DNA from: Flavobacteriales bacterium UBA5692
Lineage (GTDB): Bacteria > Bacteroidota > Bacteroidia > Flavobacteriales_D > Sanyastnellaceae
Assembly (NCBI GenBank): GCA_002420235.1
Contig: DIHQ01000108.1
Coordinates: 1-8,296, forward strand
Direction: 5' to 3'
DNA: 8,296 bases
Part shown: one piece after another, positions 1 to 7,447 of the stretch
How the letters are laid out: each line of letters starts with the position of its first letter
Position numbering within the stretch: position 1 is the first letter of the stretch
Made by a program: the position numbers and the translations under genes
The notes under the pieces: generated by a model
What the model was told of the DNA's origin: nothing
The model's database searches: none
The model's input: only the letters and a program-made list of their open reading frames with translations

Positions 1-382
1 TTACGCCAGGACAATTAGGACCTATTAGTGTGCAATCCCGTTGGTCGATAAATGCTTTGACTTTGACCATATCTGCCACGGGAATGCCTTCCGTAATGGC
101 CACAATAACGTTAATTCCTGCATCTGCGGCTTCCATAATGGCATCGCCAGCGAAAGCCGGTGGAACGAATATAATGCTCGTATCAGCCCCGGTGGCTTCA
201 ACCGCTTGACTAACCGTATTAAAAACCGGTCTACCCAGATGCTCCTGGCCGCCTTTTCCGGGGGTGACTCCGCCAACAACTTGCGTACCGTATTCGATCA
301 TTTGGCTGGCGTGAAACGTACCTTCTCCGCCCGTAAATCCTTGGACAATGATTTTTGAATGCTTGTTAACGAGTACGCTCAT
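1..382 (-). CDS. sucD: Succinyl-CoA ligase (ADP-forming) alpha subunit, N-terminal part, cut by window edge
   Basis: Alpha subunit of succinyl-CoA synthetase, which with SucB interconverts succinyl-CoA and succinate plus a nucleoside triphosphate in the cytoplasmic TCA cycle. Only the first 127 codons lie in the window; the family is usually about 290 residues, so the catalytic histidine is outside. The start is ATG at 380-382 on the minus strand, giving MSVLVNKHSKIIVQGFTGGE. The CoA-binding Rossmann part is plain: QGFTGGEGTFH at about residues 14-24, then GGVTPGKGG, and the conserved IGPNCPGV stretch is the last thing visible before the edge. The frame is open to base 1. It is divergent from mnmE with 47 bases between start codons, so its promoter lies there or within the 5' end of mnmE. 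The bases before the ATG are A-rich with no Shine-Dalgarno, as is common in Bacteroidota. Identification is secure; downstream gene order is unknown. Confidence 0.95.
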   Translation of the reverse strand, partial: MSVLVNKHSKIIVQGFTGGEGTFHASQMIEYGTQVVGGVTPGKGGQEHLGRPVFNTVSQAVEATGADTSIIFVPPAFAGDAIMEAADAGINVIVAITEGIPVADMVKVKAFIDQRDCTLIGPNCPGV

Positions 383-429
383 GTCTATTGGTTGTTGTTC
401 GCGCCGCGAATTTAGTCGAATTTCGCGCC

Positions 430-1800
430 ATGAATAGAGGAATTGTTGGAGCAATTGATGGAAAAACCATCTGCGCAATTTCAACGCCTGCAGGAATTGG
501 CGGTATAGCGGTCGTTCGGGTCTCCGGGCCTGAAGCCATCAGCATCACCAATGGTCTGTTCTCTCGGGACTTAGCGAGCCTAGAAAGCCACAGGGCGGCT
601 TTCGGCAAAATCATCCGCGGACAGGAGCTGCTCGACGAGTGCTTGGCTACGGTGTTTCGGGCGCCCGGCACCTTCACCGGTGAGGACACCGTCGAAATCA
701 CCGTTCACGGTTCCACTTTCATCCAAACCGAACTCATCCGGTGGCTAATTGACGCCGGATGCCGACACGCCGGACCCGGAGAATTCTCGGCGCGGGCCTT
801 TCTCAACGGGAAGCTCGACCTTACCCAAGCGGAAGCCGTGGGCGACCTCATCGCCGCCGATCATGCCGGGGCTCACCGCCTTGCCATGAACCAACTGCGC
901 GGAAATTTTTCCCTCGCCATCAGTGAGCTACGCGAAGGGCTCATCGGCTTTGCCGGATTGCTTGAACTGGAACTTGACTTCGCTGAGGAGGACGTGGAAT
1001 TCGCCGACCGCAGTCAGTTCGATGCGCTACTCGCTGACCTGCTGGGCAAGGTGGGTACGCTCGCCGATTCGTTCCGCACCGGCAATGCCATCCGCGAAGG
1101 CATTCCTGTGGCCATCATCGGCGCCCCGAACCGTGGCAAATCAACACTGCTCAACGCCTTGCTCGGGGACGAGCGCGCCATCGTCAGCGCAACGGCTGGA
1201 ACCACACGCGACACCATCGAAGACACTTGCATCATCGGAGGTAAAAAGTTTCGCTTCATCGACACGGCCGGTATCCGTGAAACCACGGACGAAATCGAGA
1301 GCGAAGGCATCCGTCGGGCCCTTGGTAAAGCCCAAGGCGCTTCCATTGTGTTGTATTTGTTTGACGCTTCAATCGACGGTGAGACGGATGTAGAACAAGC
1401 GCTTGAGGCAGCCGCTGTAGGATCCGAATCCCAGACTGCCGTAGTTTGGAACAAGACCGATTTAGCACAGCCACCTGCAGCACGCTACGAATTGGAATTT
1501 CCAATTTCTGCAGCCCGAGGAACAGGTATTGAAAGCATAAAAAACTGGCTGTCCACTTGGGGACAAACAAATCAAGATTCGGATGCCTTAATGGTTACCA
1601 ATATACGCCACTACGAAGCTTTGGTCGAAGCTCGAAAAGCGCTAGAATCTTCGCGGAAGGGTCTTGTTGACGGTGTTCCCAGTGACCTTGTTGCTAGCGA
1701 TATCCGTCAAGCCTTACATCACCTGGGCAGAATTACAAATGACATTGATCCAGAAGACATCCTTGACCACATCTTCAGTAATTTCTGTATCGGAAAGTAA
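430..1800 (+). CDS. mnmE: tRNA uridine-5-carboxymethylaminomethyl modification GTPase MnmE
   Basis: MnmE (TrmE) is a GTPase that works with MnmG to install (carboxymethyl)aminomethyl groups at C5 of the wobble uridine U34 of certain tRNAs, using a tetrahydrofolate-derived one-carbon unit. The 456-residue product matches normal family length. The N-terminal folate-binding domain begins ICAISTPAGIGGIAVVRVSG. The G domain, set into a helical domain, shows the P-loop GAPNRGKS (about 231-238), GTTRDT (257-262), DTAGIRET (278-285) and NKTD (341-344). The C-terminus ends FCIGK, carrying the conserved catalytic cysteine (residue 453) of the FC(I/V)GK motif. I chose ATG 430 because the family-conserved sequence begins a few residues later; the frame is open back to a TTG at 388, but those 14 codons look unlike the family. 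There is no Shine-Dalgarno before 430. The stop lies 3 bases from the stop of the convergent cold-shock gene. All key residues are present and the gene looks intact. Confidence 0.97.
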   Translation: MNRGIVGAIDGKTICAISTPAGIGGIAVVRVSGPEAISITNGLFSRDLASLESHRAAFGKIIRGQELLDECLATVFRAPGTFTGEDTVEITVHGSTFIQTELIRWLIDAGCRHAGPGEFSARAFLNGKLDLTQAEAVGDLIAADHAGAHRLAMNQLRGNFSLAISELREGLIGFAGLLELELDFAEEDVEFADRSQFDALLADLLGKVGTLADSFRTGNAIREGIPVAIIGAPNRGKSTLLNALLGDERAIVSATAGTTRDTIEDTCIIGGKKFRFIDTAGIRETTDEIESEGIRRALGKAQGASIVLYLFDASIDGETDVEQALEAAAVGSESQTAVVWNKTDLAQPPAARYELEFPISAARGTGIESIKNWLSTWGQTNQDSDALMVTNIRHYEALVEARKALESSRKGLVDGVPSDLVASDIRQALHHLGRITNDIDPEDILDHIFSNFCIGK

Positions 1801-1803
1801 CCG

Positions 1804-2301
1804 CTAGTTTTTGGTCACCTTAATGGCGGCGAGTCCTCGCGGACCTTGCTCCACTTCAAAGGAAACCCGGTTATTTTCATTCAACTCCTCTCCATCCACA
1901 TTATTAATGTGCACAAAAATGCTCTCGCCTGAGGTGAGGTCGCGAATAAATCCGAATCCTTTTTCGTGATTAAAGAAGGAAACAATGCCCGAACGGATTT
2001 CATCACCTTCGATTTTTTCCTTCTTGGGAATGCCTAACTCTATGTCTTCAGCGTTAATCTCCTCCCGCTCCTCCGGATCGGGCGGGGTATCAGTGACGTT
2101 CCCATACTGGTCTACGTATGCAATCATACTATCGTCATCTAGGCTGTTCTTGTTCTCAAGACGCGCTAGCTTTTTGGCTTCTTTCTCTTTGCGCTTTTTC
2201 TCGCGCTTTAATTCTCGTTCTCGTTTACCGAATGATTGCTGTGACCTTCCCAGAATTTCTAAGTTTTTAAATGAATTCGCTGCAAGATACAGCATCAACA
2301 T
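1804..2301 (-). CDS. Cold-shock-domain protein with charged, coiled-coil-like N-terminal half
   Basis: A nucleic-acid-binding protein with a cold-shock domain at the C-terminus. Counting from ATG 2301 (165 residues), the domain covers about 103-165 and contains both RNA-binding motifs, KGFGFI (114-119) and IFVHI (128-132). Ahead of it lie a strongly basic helical stretch with many K, R and E residues (about 26-48) and an acidic linker containing MIAYVDQYGNVTDTPPDPEE. This arrangement resembles Bacteroidota cold-shock proteins of about 145-150 residues that begin MGRSQ. The start is uncertain. The GRSQ motif is present, but the codon in the usual ATG position is CTG (2251-2253). In-frame alternatives upstream are ATG 2295, ATG 2301 and GTG 2328; I give ATG 2301 as the first conventional ATG. 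The likely role is RNA chaperone or translation modulator in the cytoplasm; family membership is clear, the exact role is inferred. It is divergent from the DEAD-box helicase. Confidence 0.9.
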   Translation of the reverse strand: MLMLYLAANSFKNLEILGRSQQSFGKRERELKREKKRKEKEAKKLARLENKNSLDDDSMIAYVDQYGNVTDTPPDPEEREEINAEDIELGIPKKEKIEGDEIRSGIVSFFNHEKGFGFIRDLTSGESIFVHINNVDGEELNENNRVSFEVEQGPRGLAAIKVTKN

Positions 2302-2382
2302 GGAATGCTTGCGGTAGTGCGGTGCCACCTGTCACCATGTCATTGTGAGGATGATAGAGAATTCAAGCGTTACATAGAGCTC

Positions 2383-2387
2383 AGGTG
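2383..2387 (+). promoter_or_regulatory. Possible ribosome binding site (AGGTG) for the GTG start of the helicase
   Basis: AGGTG lies 7 bases before the GTG at 2395, within an A-rich stretch. It is the only Shine-Dalgarno-like match I saw at a gene start in this window and is the main argument for initiation at 2395 rather than at TTG 2482. It could be chance, because the other genes here do without such a site. Confidence 0.35.
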
Positions 2388-2394
2388 AAAAGGC

Positions 2395-4095
2395 GTGACT
2401 TACACCCTACCTTTGCGCCTCACACAGCAAGAGTCGGTCGTTAAGTATTACCGTCTACCTGCTCCGCGACCCCTCTATCGTTTGGAACAATTTCAACGAC
2501 TCGGACTTTCCCAGAACGTCCTTAACGCCATCGAGCAACTTGGATTCGAGACACCAACGGACATCCAATGTGAAGCTATTCCGCATCTATTAAGTGGTGA
2601 ACGTGACTTTATTGGTTTAGCACAAACAGGCACCGGCAAGACGGCAGCGTTTGGACTGCCCTTAATCCAACGACTAGACCCTTCTAACGCAAACGTGCAG
2701 GCGCTTGTGTTAGCACCCACACGGGAGTTGGGCCAGCAAATCGCACAACAAATTGAATTGTTTGCGAAGTACCTCGACGGAATACAAATGACCGCAGTTT
2801 ACGGCGGCGCCAATATCTCCTCACAAATCAGTCAACTGAGAAAACCGTGCCAACTGGTAATCGCCACACCAGGTCGGTTGATTGACCTGGCCAAACGCGG
2901 AGCCATCTCCATGGACCAAATCAAATGCGTCGTCCTCGATGAAGCAGACGAAATGCTCAACATGGGATTCAAGGAAGAATTAGACATCATATTGGCGTTG
3001 ACGCCCGACGATAGAAGCACTTGGCTGTTTTCAGCCACAATGCCCAAAGAGATTCGGCGCTTGGTCAAGCATTACATGAACGATCCGTATGAAGTCCGCA
3101 TTGATTCGAAAACGGTCGTAACTGAGCAAATCGAACACCGCTTCGCTTTGGTTCGAAACACCGATAAGGCCGAGGCACTTACGCGATTTATGGATCTCAA
3201 TGAGGAATTGTTTGGAGTGGTATTCTGCCGAACCAAACGCGAAACGCAGGAATTGGCAGAGGAATTGATGAAAAAGGGCTACCGCGCAGACGCCCTGCAC
3301 GGAGACCTATCCCAACCGCAGCGCGATCGCGTGATGAAACGGTTCAAATTGAAACACCTGCAGGTCCTTATCGCTACCGATGTTGCGGCACGTGGCATTG
3401 ATGTACAGGACGTAACCCACGTCTTTCATTTCAATCTACCCAACGACAATGCATATTACACCCACCGTTCCGGGCGGACAGCACGTGCAGGTAAAAAGGG
3501 AATTTCCATCGCATTCATCAACCGGCGCGAAAAGGCTGTCTTGAATCGCATGGCTAGTGCCCTGGACATCGACTTCGCACCCATCTCCATTCCGGACTCA
3601 AAGGCCATCGCCTCTGCCCGGCTAGACCGCTGGGCTCAAGTGGTCATGGAGCGAGAGGAAAACCAGGGGCTTCCGATGGATTTGTGGTTTGCGATGCAAG
3701 AAAAGTTTGAGGGGGTATCCAAAGACGCCTTACTGAATCGGCTCGTCAGTTTGGAGCTATCCAAATTGCACGTCACTCGCGGAAAGAATCTTAACTGGAC
3801 TGAAGACGATTCTCGACGCACCACAAGTCGCAGCTCAGGACGGAATTCGGGGCACAGGACTGGACGGGCGGGACAGACACGTCATGTTGAAAAGAAGCAA
3901 CGTTCGGCCCATGCAGGAAATATTAAAGGCAAAAGAAAATTTAATCAACGCAAGCCCTTTGCTCCAATAGATGACGGGGATTCGCGATTCAGCCGAAGAG
4001 ACTCAACACCCCATCAGAAATCCTCTCCCAAACGAGAAAAACGGGAAGAAGCTCCATTTATCAAGTTTAAGAGGAAGAGAAAGCGCCGAAAGTGA
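2395..4095 (+). CDS. DEAD-box ATP-dependent RNA helicase (DeaD/RhlE-like) with basic C-terminal tail
   Basis: ATP-dependent RNA helicase that unwinds short RNA duplexes, typically in ribosome assembly, mRNA turnover or cold adaptation. Residues are counted from GTG 2395 (566 aa). The Q motif is around 33-58 (FQRLGLS...GFETPTDIQ), motif I AQTGTGKT 76-83, Ia PTREL 108-112, DEAD 182-185, SAT 213-215, motif IV VVFCRT 275-280, motif V ATDVAARGID 327-336 and motif VI HRSGRTARAG 357-366, so both RecA-like domains are complete. A CsdA-like helical segment follows (to about 460), then a tail of about 100 residues, about one third lysine or arginine, ending KFKRKRKRRK. I do not see the DbpA-type RNA-binding domain that often follows in DeaD proteins. 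Start choice: GTG 2395 has an AGGTG upstream, but family-like sequence begins only at residue 30, a TTG at 2482. It is divergent from the cold-shock gene and convergent with the amylase-family gene. Confidence 0.95.
   Translation: MTYTLPLRLTQQESVVKYYRLPAPRPLYRLEQFQRLGLSQNVLNAIEQLGFETPTDIQCEAIPHLLSGERDFIGLAQTGTGKTAAFGLPLIQRLDPSNANVQALVLAPTRELGQQIAQQIELFAKYLDGIQMTAVYGGANISSQISQLRKPCQLVIATPGRLIDLAKRGAISMDQIKCVVLDEADEMLNMGFKEELDIILALTPDDRSTWLFSATMPKEIRRLVKHYMNDPYEVRIDSKTVVTEQIEHRFALVRNTDKAEALTRFMDLNEELFGVVFCRTKRETQELAEELMKKGYRADALHGDLSQPQRDRVMKRFKLKHLQVLIATDVAARGIDVQDVTHVFHFNLPNDNAYYTHRSGRTARAGKKGISIAFINRREKAVLNRMASALDIDFAPISIPDSKAIASARLDRWAQVVMEREENQGLPMDLWFAMQEKFEGVSKDALLNRLVSLELSKLHVTRGKNLNWTEDDSRRTTSRSSGRNSGHRTGRAGQTRHVEKKQRSAHAGNIKGKRKFNQRKPFAPIDDGDSRFSRRDSTPHQKSSPKREKREEAPFIKFKRKRKRRK
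2408..2415 (+). promoter_or_regulatory. Candidate Bacteroidota -7 promoter element TAnnTTTG
   Basis: TACCTTTG is an exact match to the Bacteroidota -7 consensus TAnnTTTG. No clear TTTG -33 element is seen about 19-21 bases upstream. If active, transcription would begin near 2420, downstream of GTG 2395, and the helicase would then have to start at TTG 2482 with a leader of about 60 bases. With six fixed positions a chance match in the intergenic space is possible, so this is tentative. Confidence 0.25.
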
Positions 4096-4116
4096 GGTCA
4101 ATCAAAGCAGTCTTAA

Positions 4117-5991
4117 TCAATCCTGAACTTCCAAAACCCACGCCTTCCAACCGGGCACCTCAATTGTATCTTCGTGGCTTACTTTCTGTCCAGTTATTGC
4201 ATCAATCAGACCACGCCGACCTCGCAAAACCTCATCAAACCGTCCCAGTTCGAGTATCTCCGATTCATCGCTCTGATTAAGGATTATCATCAAAATCTGT
4301 TCAGCAAACTCCCGGAAATAAACATAGCTTCCACCTACGGGAACGTAATGCTTGAGCGTCCCCATGTGCACCGCAGTTGCTTTGCGACGCCAATTCAACA
4401 GCATGCGCAATTCAGCCTGAAAGGCTAGAGCTTCTTCGCTCAAGCCAACGCCGATAAAGCCATTCACATCATCGCTGTCCTCAGTCCAACCGCCTGGGAA
4501 ATCGCTGCGGATTTTACCGTGGTTAAGACCACCTGTATTTGACATAAGAATTTCTGTACCGTAGAAAAACTGTGGGATGCCGCGTGTTGTTGCGTAAAAG
4601 TAGGCTGCCAAACGTGTCTTACGAACGTCATCTCCGAATTGAGTGTGTACGCGACTCATATCGTGATTGTCGGGGAATATGACATGATCACAAGGATGCG
4701 CGTAGAGAAAGTCATTGCCCAACATCTCGTACAAAGGGATCCAGTCAGAATGCCACGACTCTTTTTCTGTCAAACACTGCATGAACGCATGGTTCAGCGG
4801 GAAATCAAGTAAACCTGGCAGGCAGGATGTGTACCCATCCGGATTGACCTCATCGCGCTGCCAGTATGCCAGAACCGCCGGGTTTAAACTCCATTCCTCA
4901 CCGCAGATATTGAAATCCGGGTACGCATTCATAACCGCGCAGCTCCAATCACTCATAAAGTCTGCGTCGGCATATGGATAGGTATCCATCCGGATACCGC
5001 TCAAACCGAGGTACTCGATCCACCACAGCGTATTCTGAATTAAGTAGTCCGAAAGCAACGGTTGCCGTTGGTTCAAATCGGGCATTTCTTCCACAAACCA
5101 ACCGTCTGAAAATCCGGATAGATCTACTTTGGCAGCATAGGGATCCCTCAGCGTTGTGCGGCGGTGAGTCGTCTGCGCGTAGACGCCGCCGTTATTAATC
5201 CAGTCCTCTGTAGGTAGCTCTTCCATCCACCAATGCTCGGAACCGCAATGGTTCATGACCATATCCATGATTACCTTGATGCCACGTTGTCGTGCAGCAT
5301 CCACGAGCACCTTGTAACCTTCGTTGCTCCCAAACCGGCTATCCACTCGGTAGTAATCCGTGGTGGCATAACCGTGGTACGACCACCGGGGTTGGTCGTT
5401 TTCCAAAATGGGGTTAAGCCAAATTGCTGTGAAGCCTAGGTCGTCGATATAGTCCAAGTGCTGGAGGATACCGGCGATATCCCCACCATGGCGCCCGGAA
5501 TCATCCGCGCGGTTGACACCTTCGCTCATCCCAGCGATTTCGTCATTTGTGAGGTTACCATTTGCAAAACGGTCCGGGGTGATAAGGTAAATGGCATCCG
5601 CGGGCGTGTATCCTTGGATGGCCCGTTCCTCTCTAGTCTTTAATTCAAAAGCCGTTCGCCCCACAGTCCTTCCATTCAGATTCATTGCATCCCTCCATTG
5701 AATGGCGAGCGTGCCAGGCTCCGTTTCCGGATTGATGTGCAAGTATAGGAATACGTAATTCGGACCATCTCCGTGCACGACGCGGGCTAAATTAACACCT
5801 GGGTAATCCACCACGGGTGCAAGTTGCGCGACACGGTTGCCGTGCACCATAATTTGCACGGTATCTACGGGCATGCCCACCCACCAAAAGGGTGGATCTA
5901 TATTTTGAATGAAAGACTGGGCGCCTAATTTGGTAGAAATGGCAAACGTAAGCAAAAGGAGCACGGCGAAAGAGGGCGAGCGATTCTGCAT
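4117..5991 (-). CDS. Secreted GH13 cyclomaltodextrinase / neopullulanase-like alpha-amylase (SusA-type)
   Basis: Glycoside hydrolase of family 13 expected to open cyclodextrins and cut maltodextrins or pullulan in the periplasm, resembling Flavobacterium cyclomaltodextrinase and Bacteroides SusA. The 624-residue product starts at ATG 5991 with a signal peptide (MQNRSPSF, a leucine-rich core at about 9-18, probable cleavage after LGA at residue 24). An N-terminal beta-sandwich domain (about 25-120, with PPFWWVGM) precedes the catalytic barrel. GH13 regions visible are DMVMNH (243-248), GIRMDT with nucleophile D336, GEEW with acid/base E365, and DNHD with D444. A C-terminal beta domain ends in VPGWKAWVLEV. 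The frame stays open for 67 codons upstream, but that stretch overlaps the aldehyde dehydrogenase gene and would bury the signal peptide. It starts 28 bases after the aldehyde dehydrogenase stop, suggesting co-transcription. No SusC, SusD or SusR homologue lies in the window. Substrate preference is inferred from domain layout. Confidence 0.93.
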   Translation of the reverse strand: MQNRSPSFAVLLLLTFAISTKLGAQSFIQNIDPPFWWVGMPVDTVQIMVHGNRVAQLAPVVDYPGVNLARVVHGDGPNYVFLYLHINPETEPGTLAIQWRDAMNLNGRTVGRTAFELKTREERAIQGYTPADAIYLITPDRFANGNLTNDEIAGMSEGVNRADDSGRHGGDIAGILQHLDYIDDLGFTAIWLNPILENDQPRWSYHGYATTDYYRVDSRFGSNEGYKVLVDAARQRGIKVIMDMVMNHCGSEHWWMEELPTEDWINNGGVYAQTTHRRTTLRDPYAAKVDLSGFSDGWFVEEMPDLNQRQPLLSDYLIQNTLWWIEYLGLSGIRMDTYPYADADFMSDWSCAVMNAYPDFNICGEEWSLNPAVLAYWQRDEVNPDGYTSCLPGLLDFPLNHAFMQCLTEKESWHSDWIPLYEMLGNDFLYAHPCDHVIFPDNHDMSRVHTQFGDDVRKTRLAAYFYATTRGIPQFFYGTEILMSNTGGLNHGKIRSDFPGGWTEDSDDVNGFIGVGLSEEALAFQAELRMLLNWRRKATAVHMGTLKHYVPVGGSYVYFREFAEQILMIILNQSDESEILELGRFDEVLRGRRGLIDAITGQKVSHEDTIEVPGWKAWVLEVQD

Positions 5992-6019
5992 ACACGTAAA
6001 GAAAAGACGAATTTGACAA

Positions 6020-7447
6020 TTACAACCAGCGCAAGAGCCGATCAATGACATTGGTTTTCCACGAGGAGTAGGGCGGCATAAGCAACGCGCCTGCTCCATC
6101 GAAACGCTGTTCATACACCCCACGGAGGTGCGTGAACTCCAAATATCCGTATTCGCCATGACCCGATCCAATGCCGCTGTTGCCCAACCCACCGAAAGGC
6201 AGGTAGTTACTTGAAACGTGGATTACGCAATTATTGATCGATGCCCCTCCTGATTGGATATTCGACAGTATTGAATCAACGAAACGTTTTCGTTTACTGA
6301 ACACATACAATGCCAACGGCGTCGGCCGGTCATTCACAAATCGGATGACCTCATCTAAGGAAGTATAGGGAATGATAGGAAGTACAGGCCCAAAAATCTC
6401 TTCTTCAAGGATTTTGGCATTTTTATCAATGCCCGTTAACACAATTGGAGGTACGAAACAACTGTCTGTTTCAATATCCCCGCCGAGAACGCACTTAGCA
6501 CCTCGTGCAATGGCGTCATCGACTAATATTGAGATGCGCTTGGCATGATGAGGAGCCACGATGCGCTGGTAGTCTTTATTCGCAGATGTTTCGCCCGGGT
6601 ACATATCTAGCATTGCCCTCTTTAGAGCACTTATGAATTCCGCCTCACGATTGGCAGGTACGAATACATAATCTGGGGCTACGCAAATCTGCCCCGCATT
6701 TGACAACTTGGCCCAGGCCAACTTTTTCGCAGCATCCCGGAATGACCTCATATCGTCTAATATCACAGGTGACTTTCCGCCTAATTCCAATGTAACGCTG
6801 CATGGGTGTTGAGAAGCTGCCTTCATCACTATTTTTCCAACCGCAGGCGATCCAGTAAAATAGATGTGATTAAAGGGTAGATTTAGCATGTGTGTCGCGG
6901 TATCTACCCCGCCTTGAACAACCGCAACTTCGTCTGATTCAAAAGCCGCCGAAACGATTTCTGCAACCACCTGTGCCGTATGCCCTGTGAGCTCAGAGGG
7001 TTTAATCATAGCCGTACAGCCTGCGGCCAACGCTGCAATAAGCGGTCGAAACACCAACTGCATTGGATAGTTCCATGGCGAAATAATCAGCACCACGCCT
7101 TTCGCCTCAGGGCGAACCCATGAAGCACTACCAATCTGAGCCAATCCACCCGGCATACGCTTCGGCCGCATCCATCTGTGCAGATTCCTCTTTACCGTCT
7201 TGATTTCGCTTTTTATCACAAAAATTTCAGTTAAATCCACCTCTTCTGCAGGCTTGCGAAAATCATTCCACATAGCTGTTTTAAGATCGTTCCTGCGCTT
7301 CCATACCTCACGGTACAAAGCATCCAAACCAGCAATTCGCTCTTTGGCTGAAAGAGCCCGCTGCCTTGGAATACGCGCCTTCAAATCGGCGAATGTTTTT
7401 TCAATCACATCCACGCTAGGAGCAACGGGCAAAACAGAGTGCGTCAT
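6020..7447 (-). CDS. NAD(P)-dependent aldehyde dehydrogenase, class 3 (ALDH3) type
   Basis: Oxidises an aldehyde to the carboxylic acid with NAD or NADP; class 3-type enzymes often act on medium- or long-chain aliphatic or aromatic aldehydes, but the substrate here cannot be read from sequence. From ATG 7447 the protein is 475 residues, a normal length for the class. Visible hallmarks are SPWNYP with the conserved Asn (N126), the cofactor-binding Lys in IKPSE (K149), FTGSPAVGK (about 197-205), LELGGKSP with the general-base Glu (E221), and SNAGQICVAPDY with the catalytic Cys (C255). EEEIFGPVLP and FGGLGNSGIG further on are also typical. A TTG two codons earlier (7453) is possible but has no support over the ATG. 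No signal peptide is seen, so it is probably cytoplasmic. It lies 28 bases upstream of the cyclomaltodextrinase on the same strand, probably as the first gene of that unit, and is divergent from the methyltransferase. Confidence 0.94.
   Translation of the reverse strand: MTHSVLPVAPSVDVIEKTFADLKARIPRQRALSAKERIAGLDALYREVWKRRNDLKTAMWNDFRKPAEEVDLTEIFVIKSEIKTVKRNLHRWMRPKRMPGGLAQIGSASWVRPEAKGVVLIISPWNYPMQLVFRPLIAALAAGCTAMIKPSELTGHTAQVVAEIVSAAFESDEVAVVQGGVDTATHMLNLPFNHIYFTGSPAVGKIVMKAASQHPCSVTLELGGKSPVILDDMRSFRDAAKKLAWAKLSNAGQICVAPDYVFVPANREAEFISALKRAMLDMYPGETSANKDYQRIVAPHHAKRISILVDDAIARGAKCVLGGDIETDSCFVPPIVLTGIDKNAKILEEEIFGPVLPIIPYTSLDEVIRFVNDRPTPLALYVFSKRKRFVDSILSNIQSGGASINNCVIHVSSNYLPFGGLGNSGIGSGHGEYGYLEFTHLRGVYEQRFDGAGALLMPPYSSWKTNVIDRLLRWL

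Noticed and set aside
388..429. Fourteen extra in-frame codons upstream of mnmE from a TTG at 388
   Set aside because: MnmE homologues begin close to the ICAISTPAG segment, which fits ATG 430; the extra residues show no family likeness and there is no supporting ribosome site.
1014..1454. Long open frame on the minus strand inside mnmE, and a plus-strand alternate frame at 923-1393
   Set aside because: Both are fully inside a well-conserved mnmE and their translations are serine- and proline-rich without any recognisable domain, as expected for shadow frames of a gene with GC-rich third positions.
2282..2289. Minus-strand TATCTTGC upstream of the cold-shock gene as a -7 promoter element
   Set aside because: Only TA and the first TT match TAnnTTTG and no TTTG lies at the expected upstream distance, so it is too weak to list.
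4096..4116. Possible terminator between the helicase and cyclomaltodextrinase genes
   Set aside because: The sequence has ATCAA repeated in direct orientation but no inverted repeat able to form a stem, and no T-run.
5992..6192. N-terminal extension of the cyclomaltodextrinase frame by 67 codons
   Set aside because: It overlaps the 3' end of the aldehyde dehydrogenase on the same strand and would place the signal peptide internally; ATG 5991 begins a proper signal peptide.
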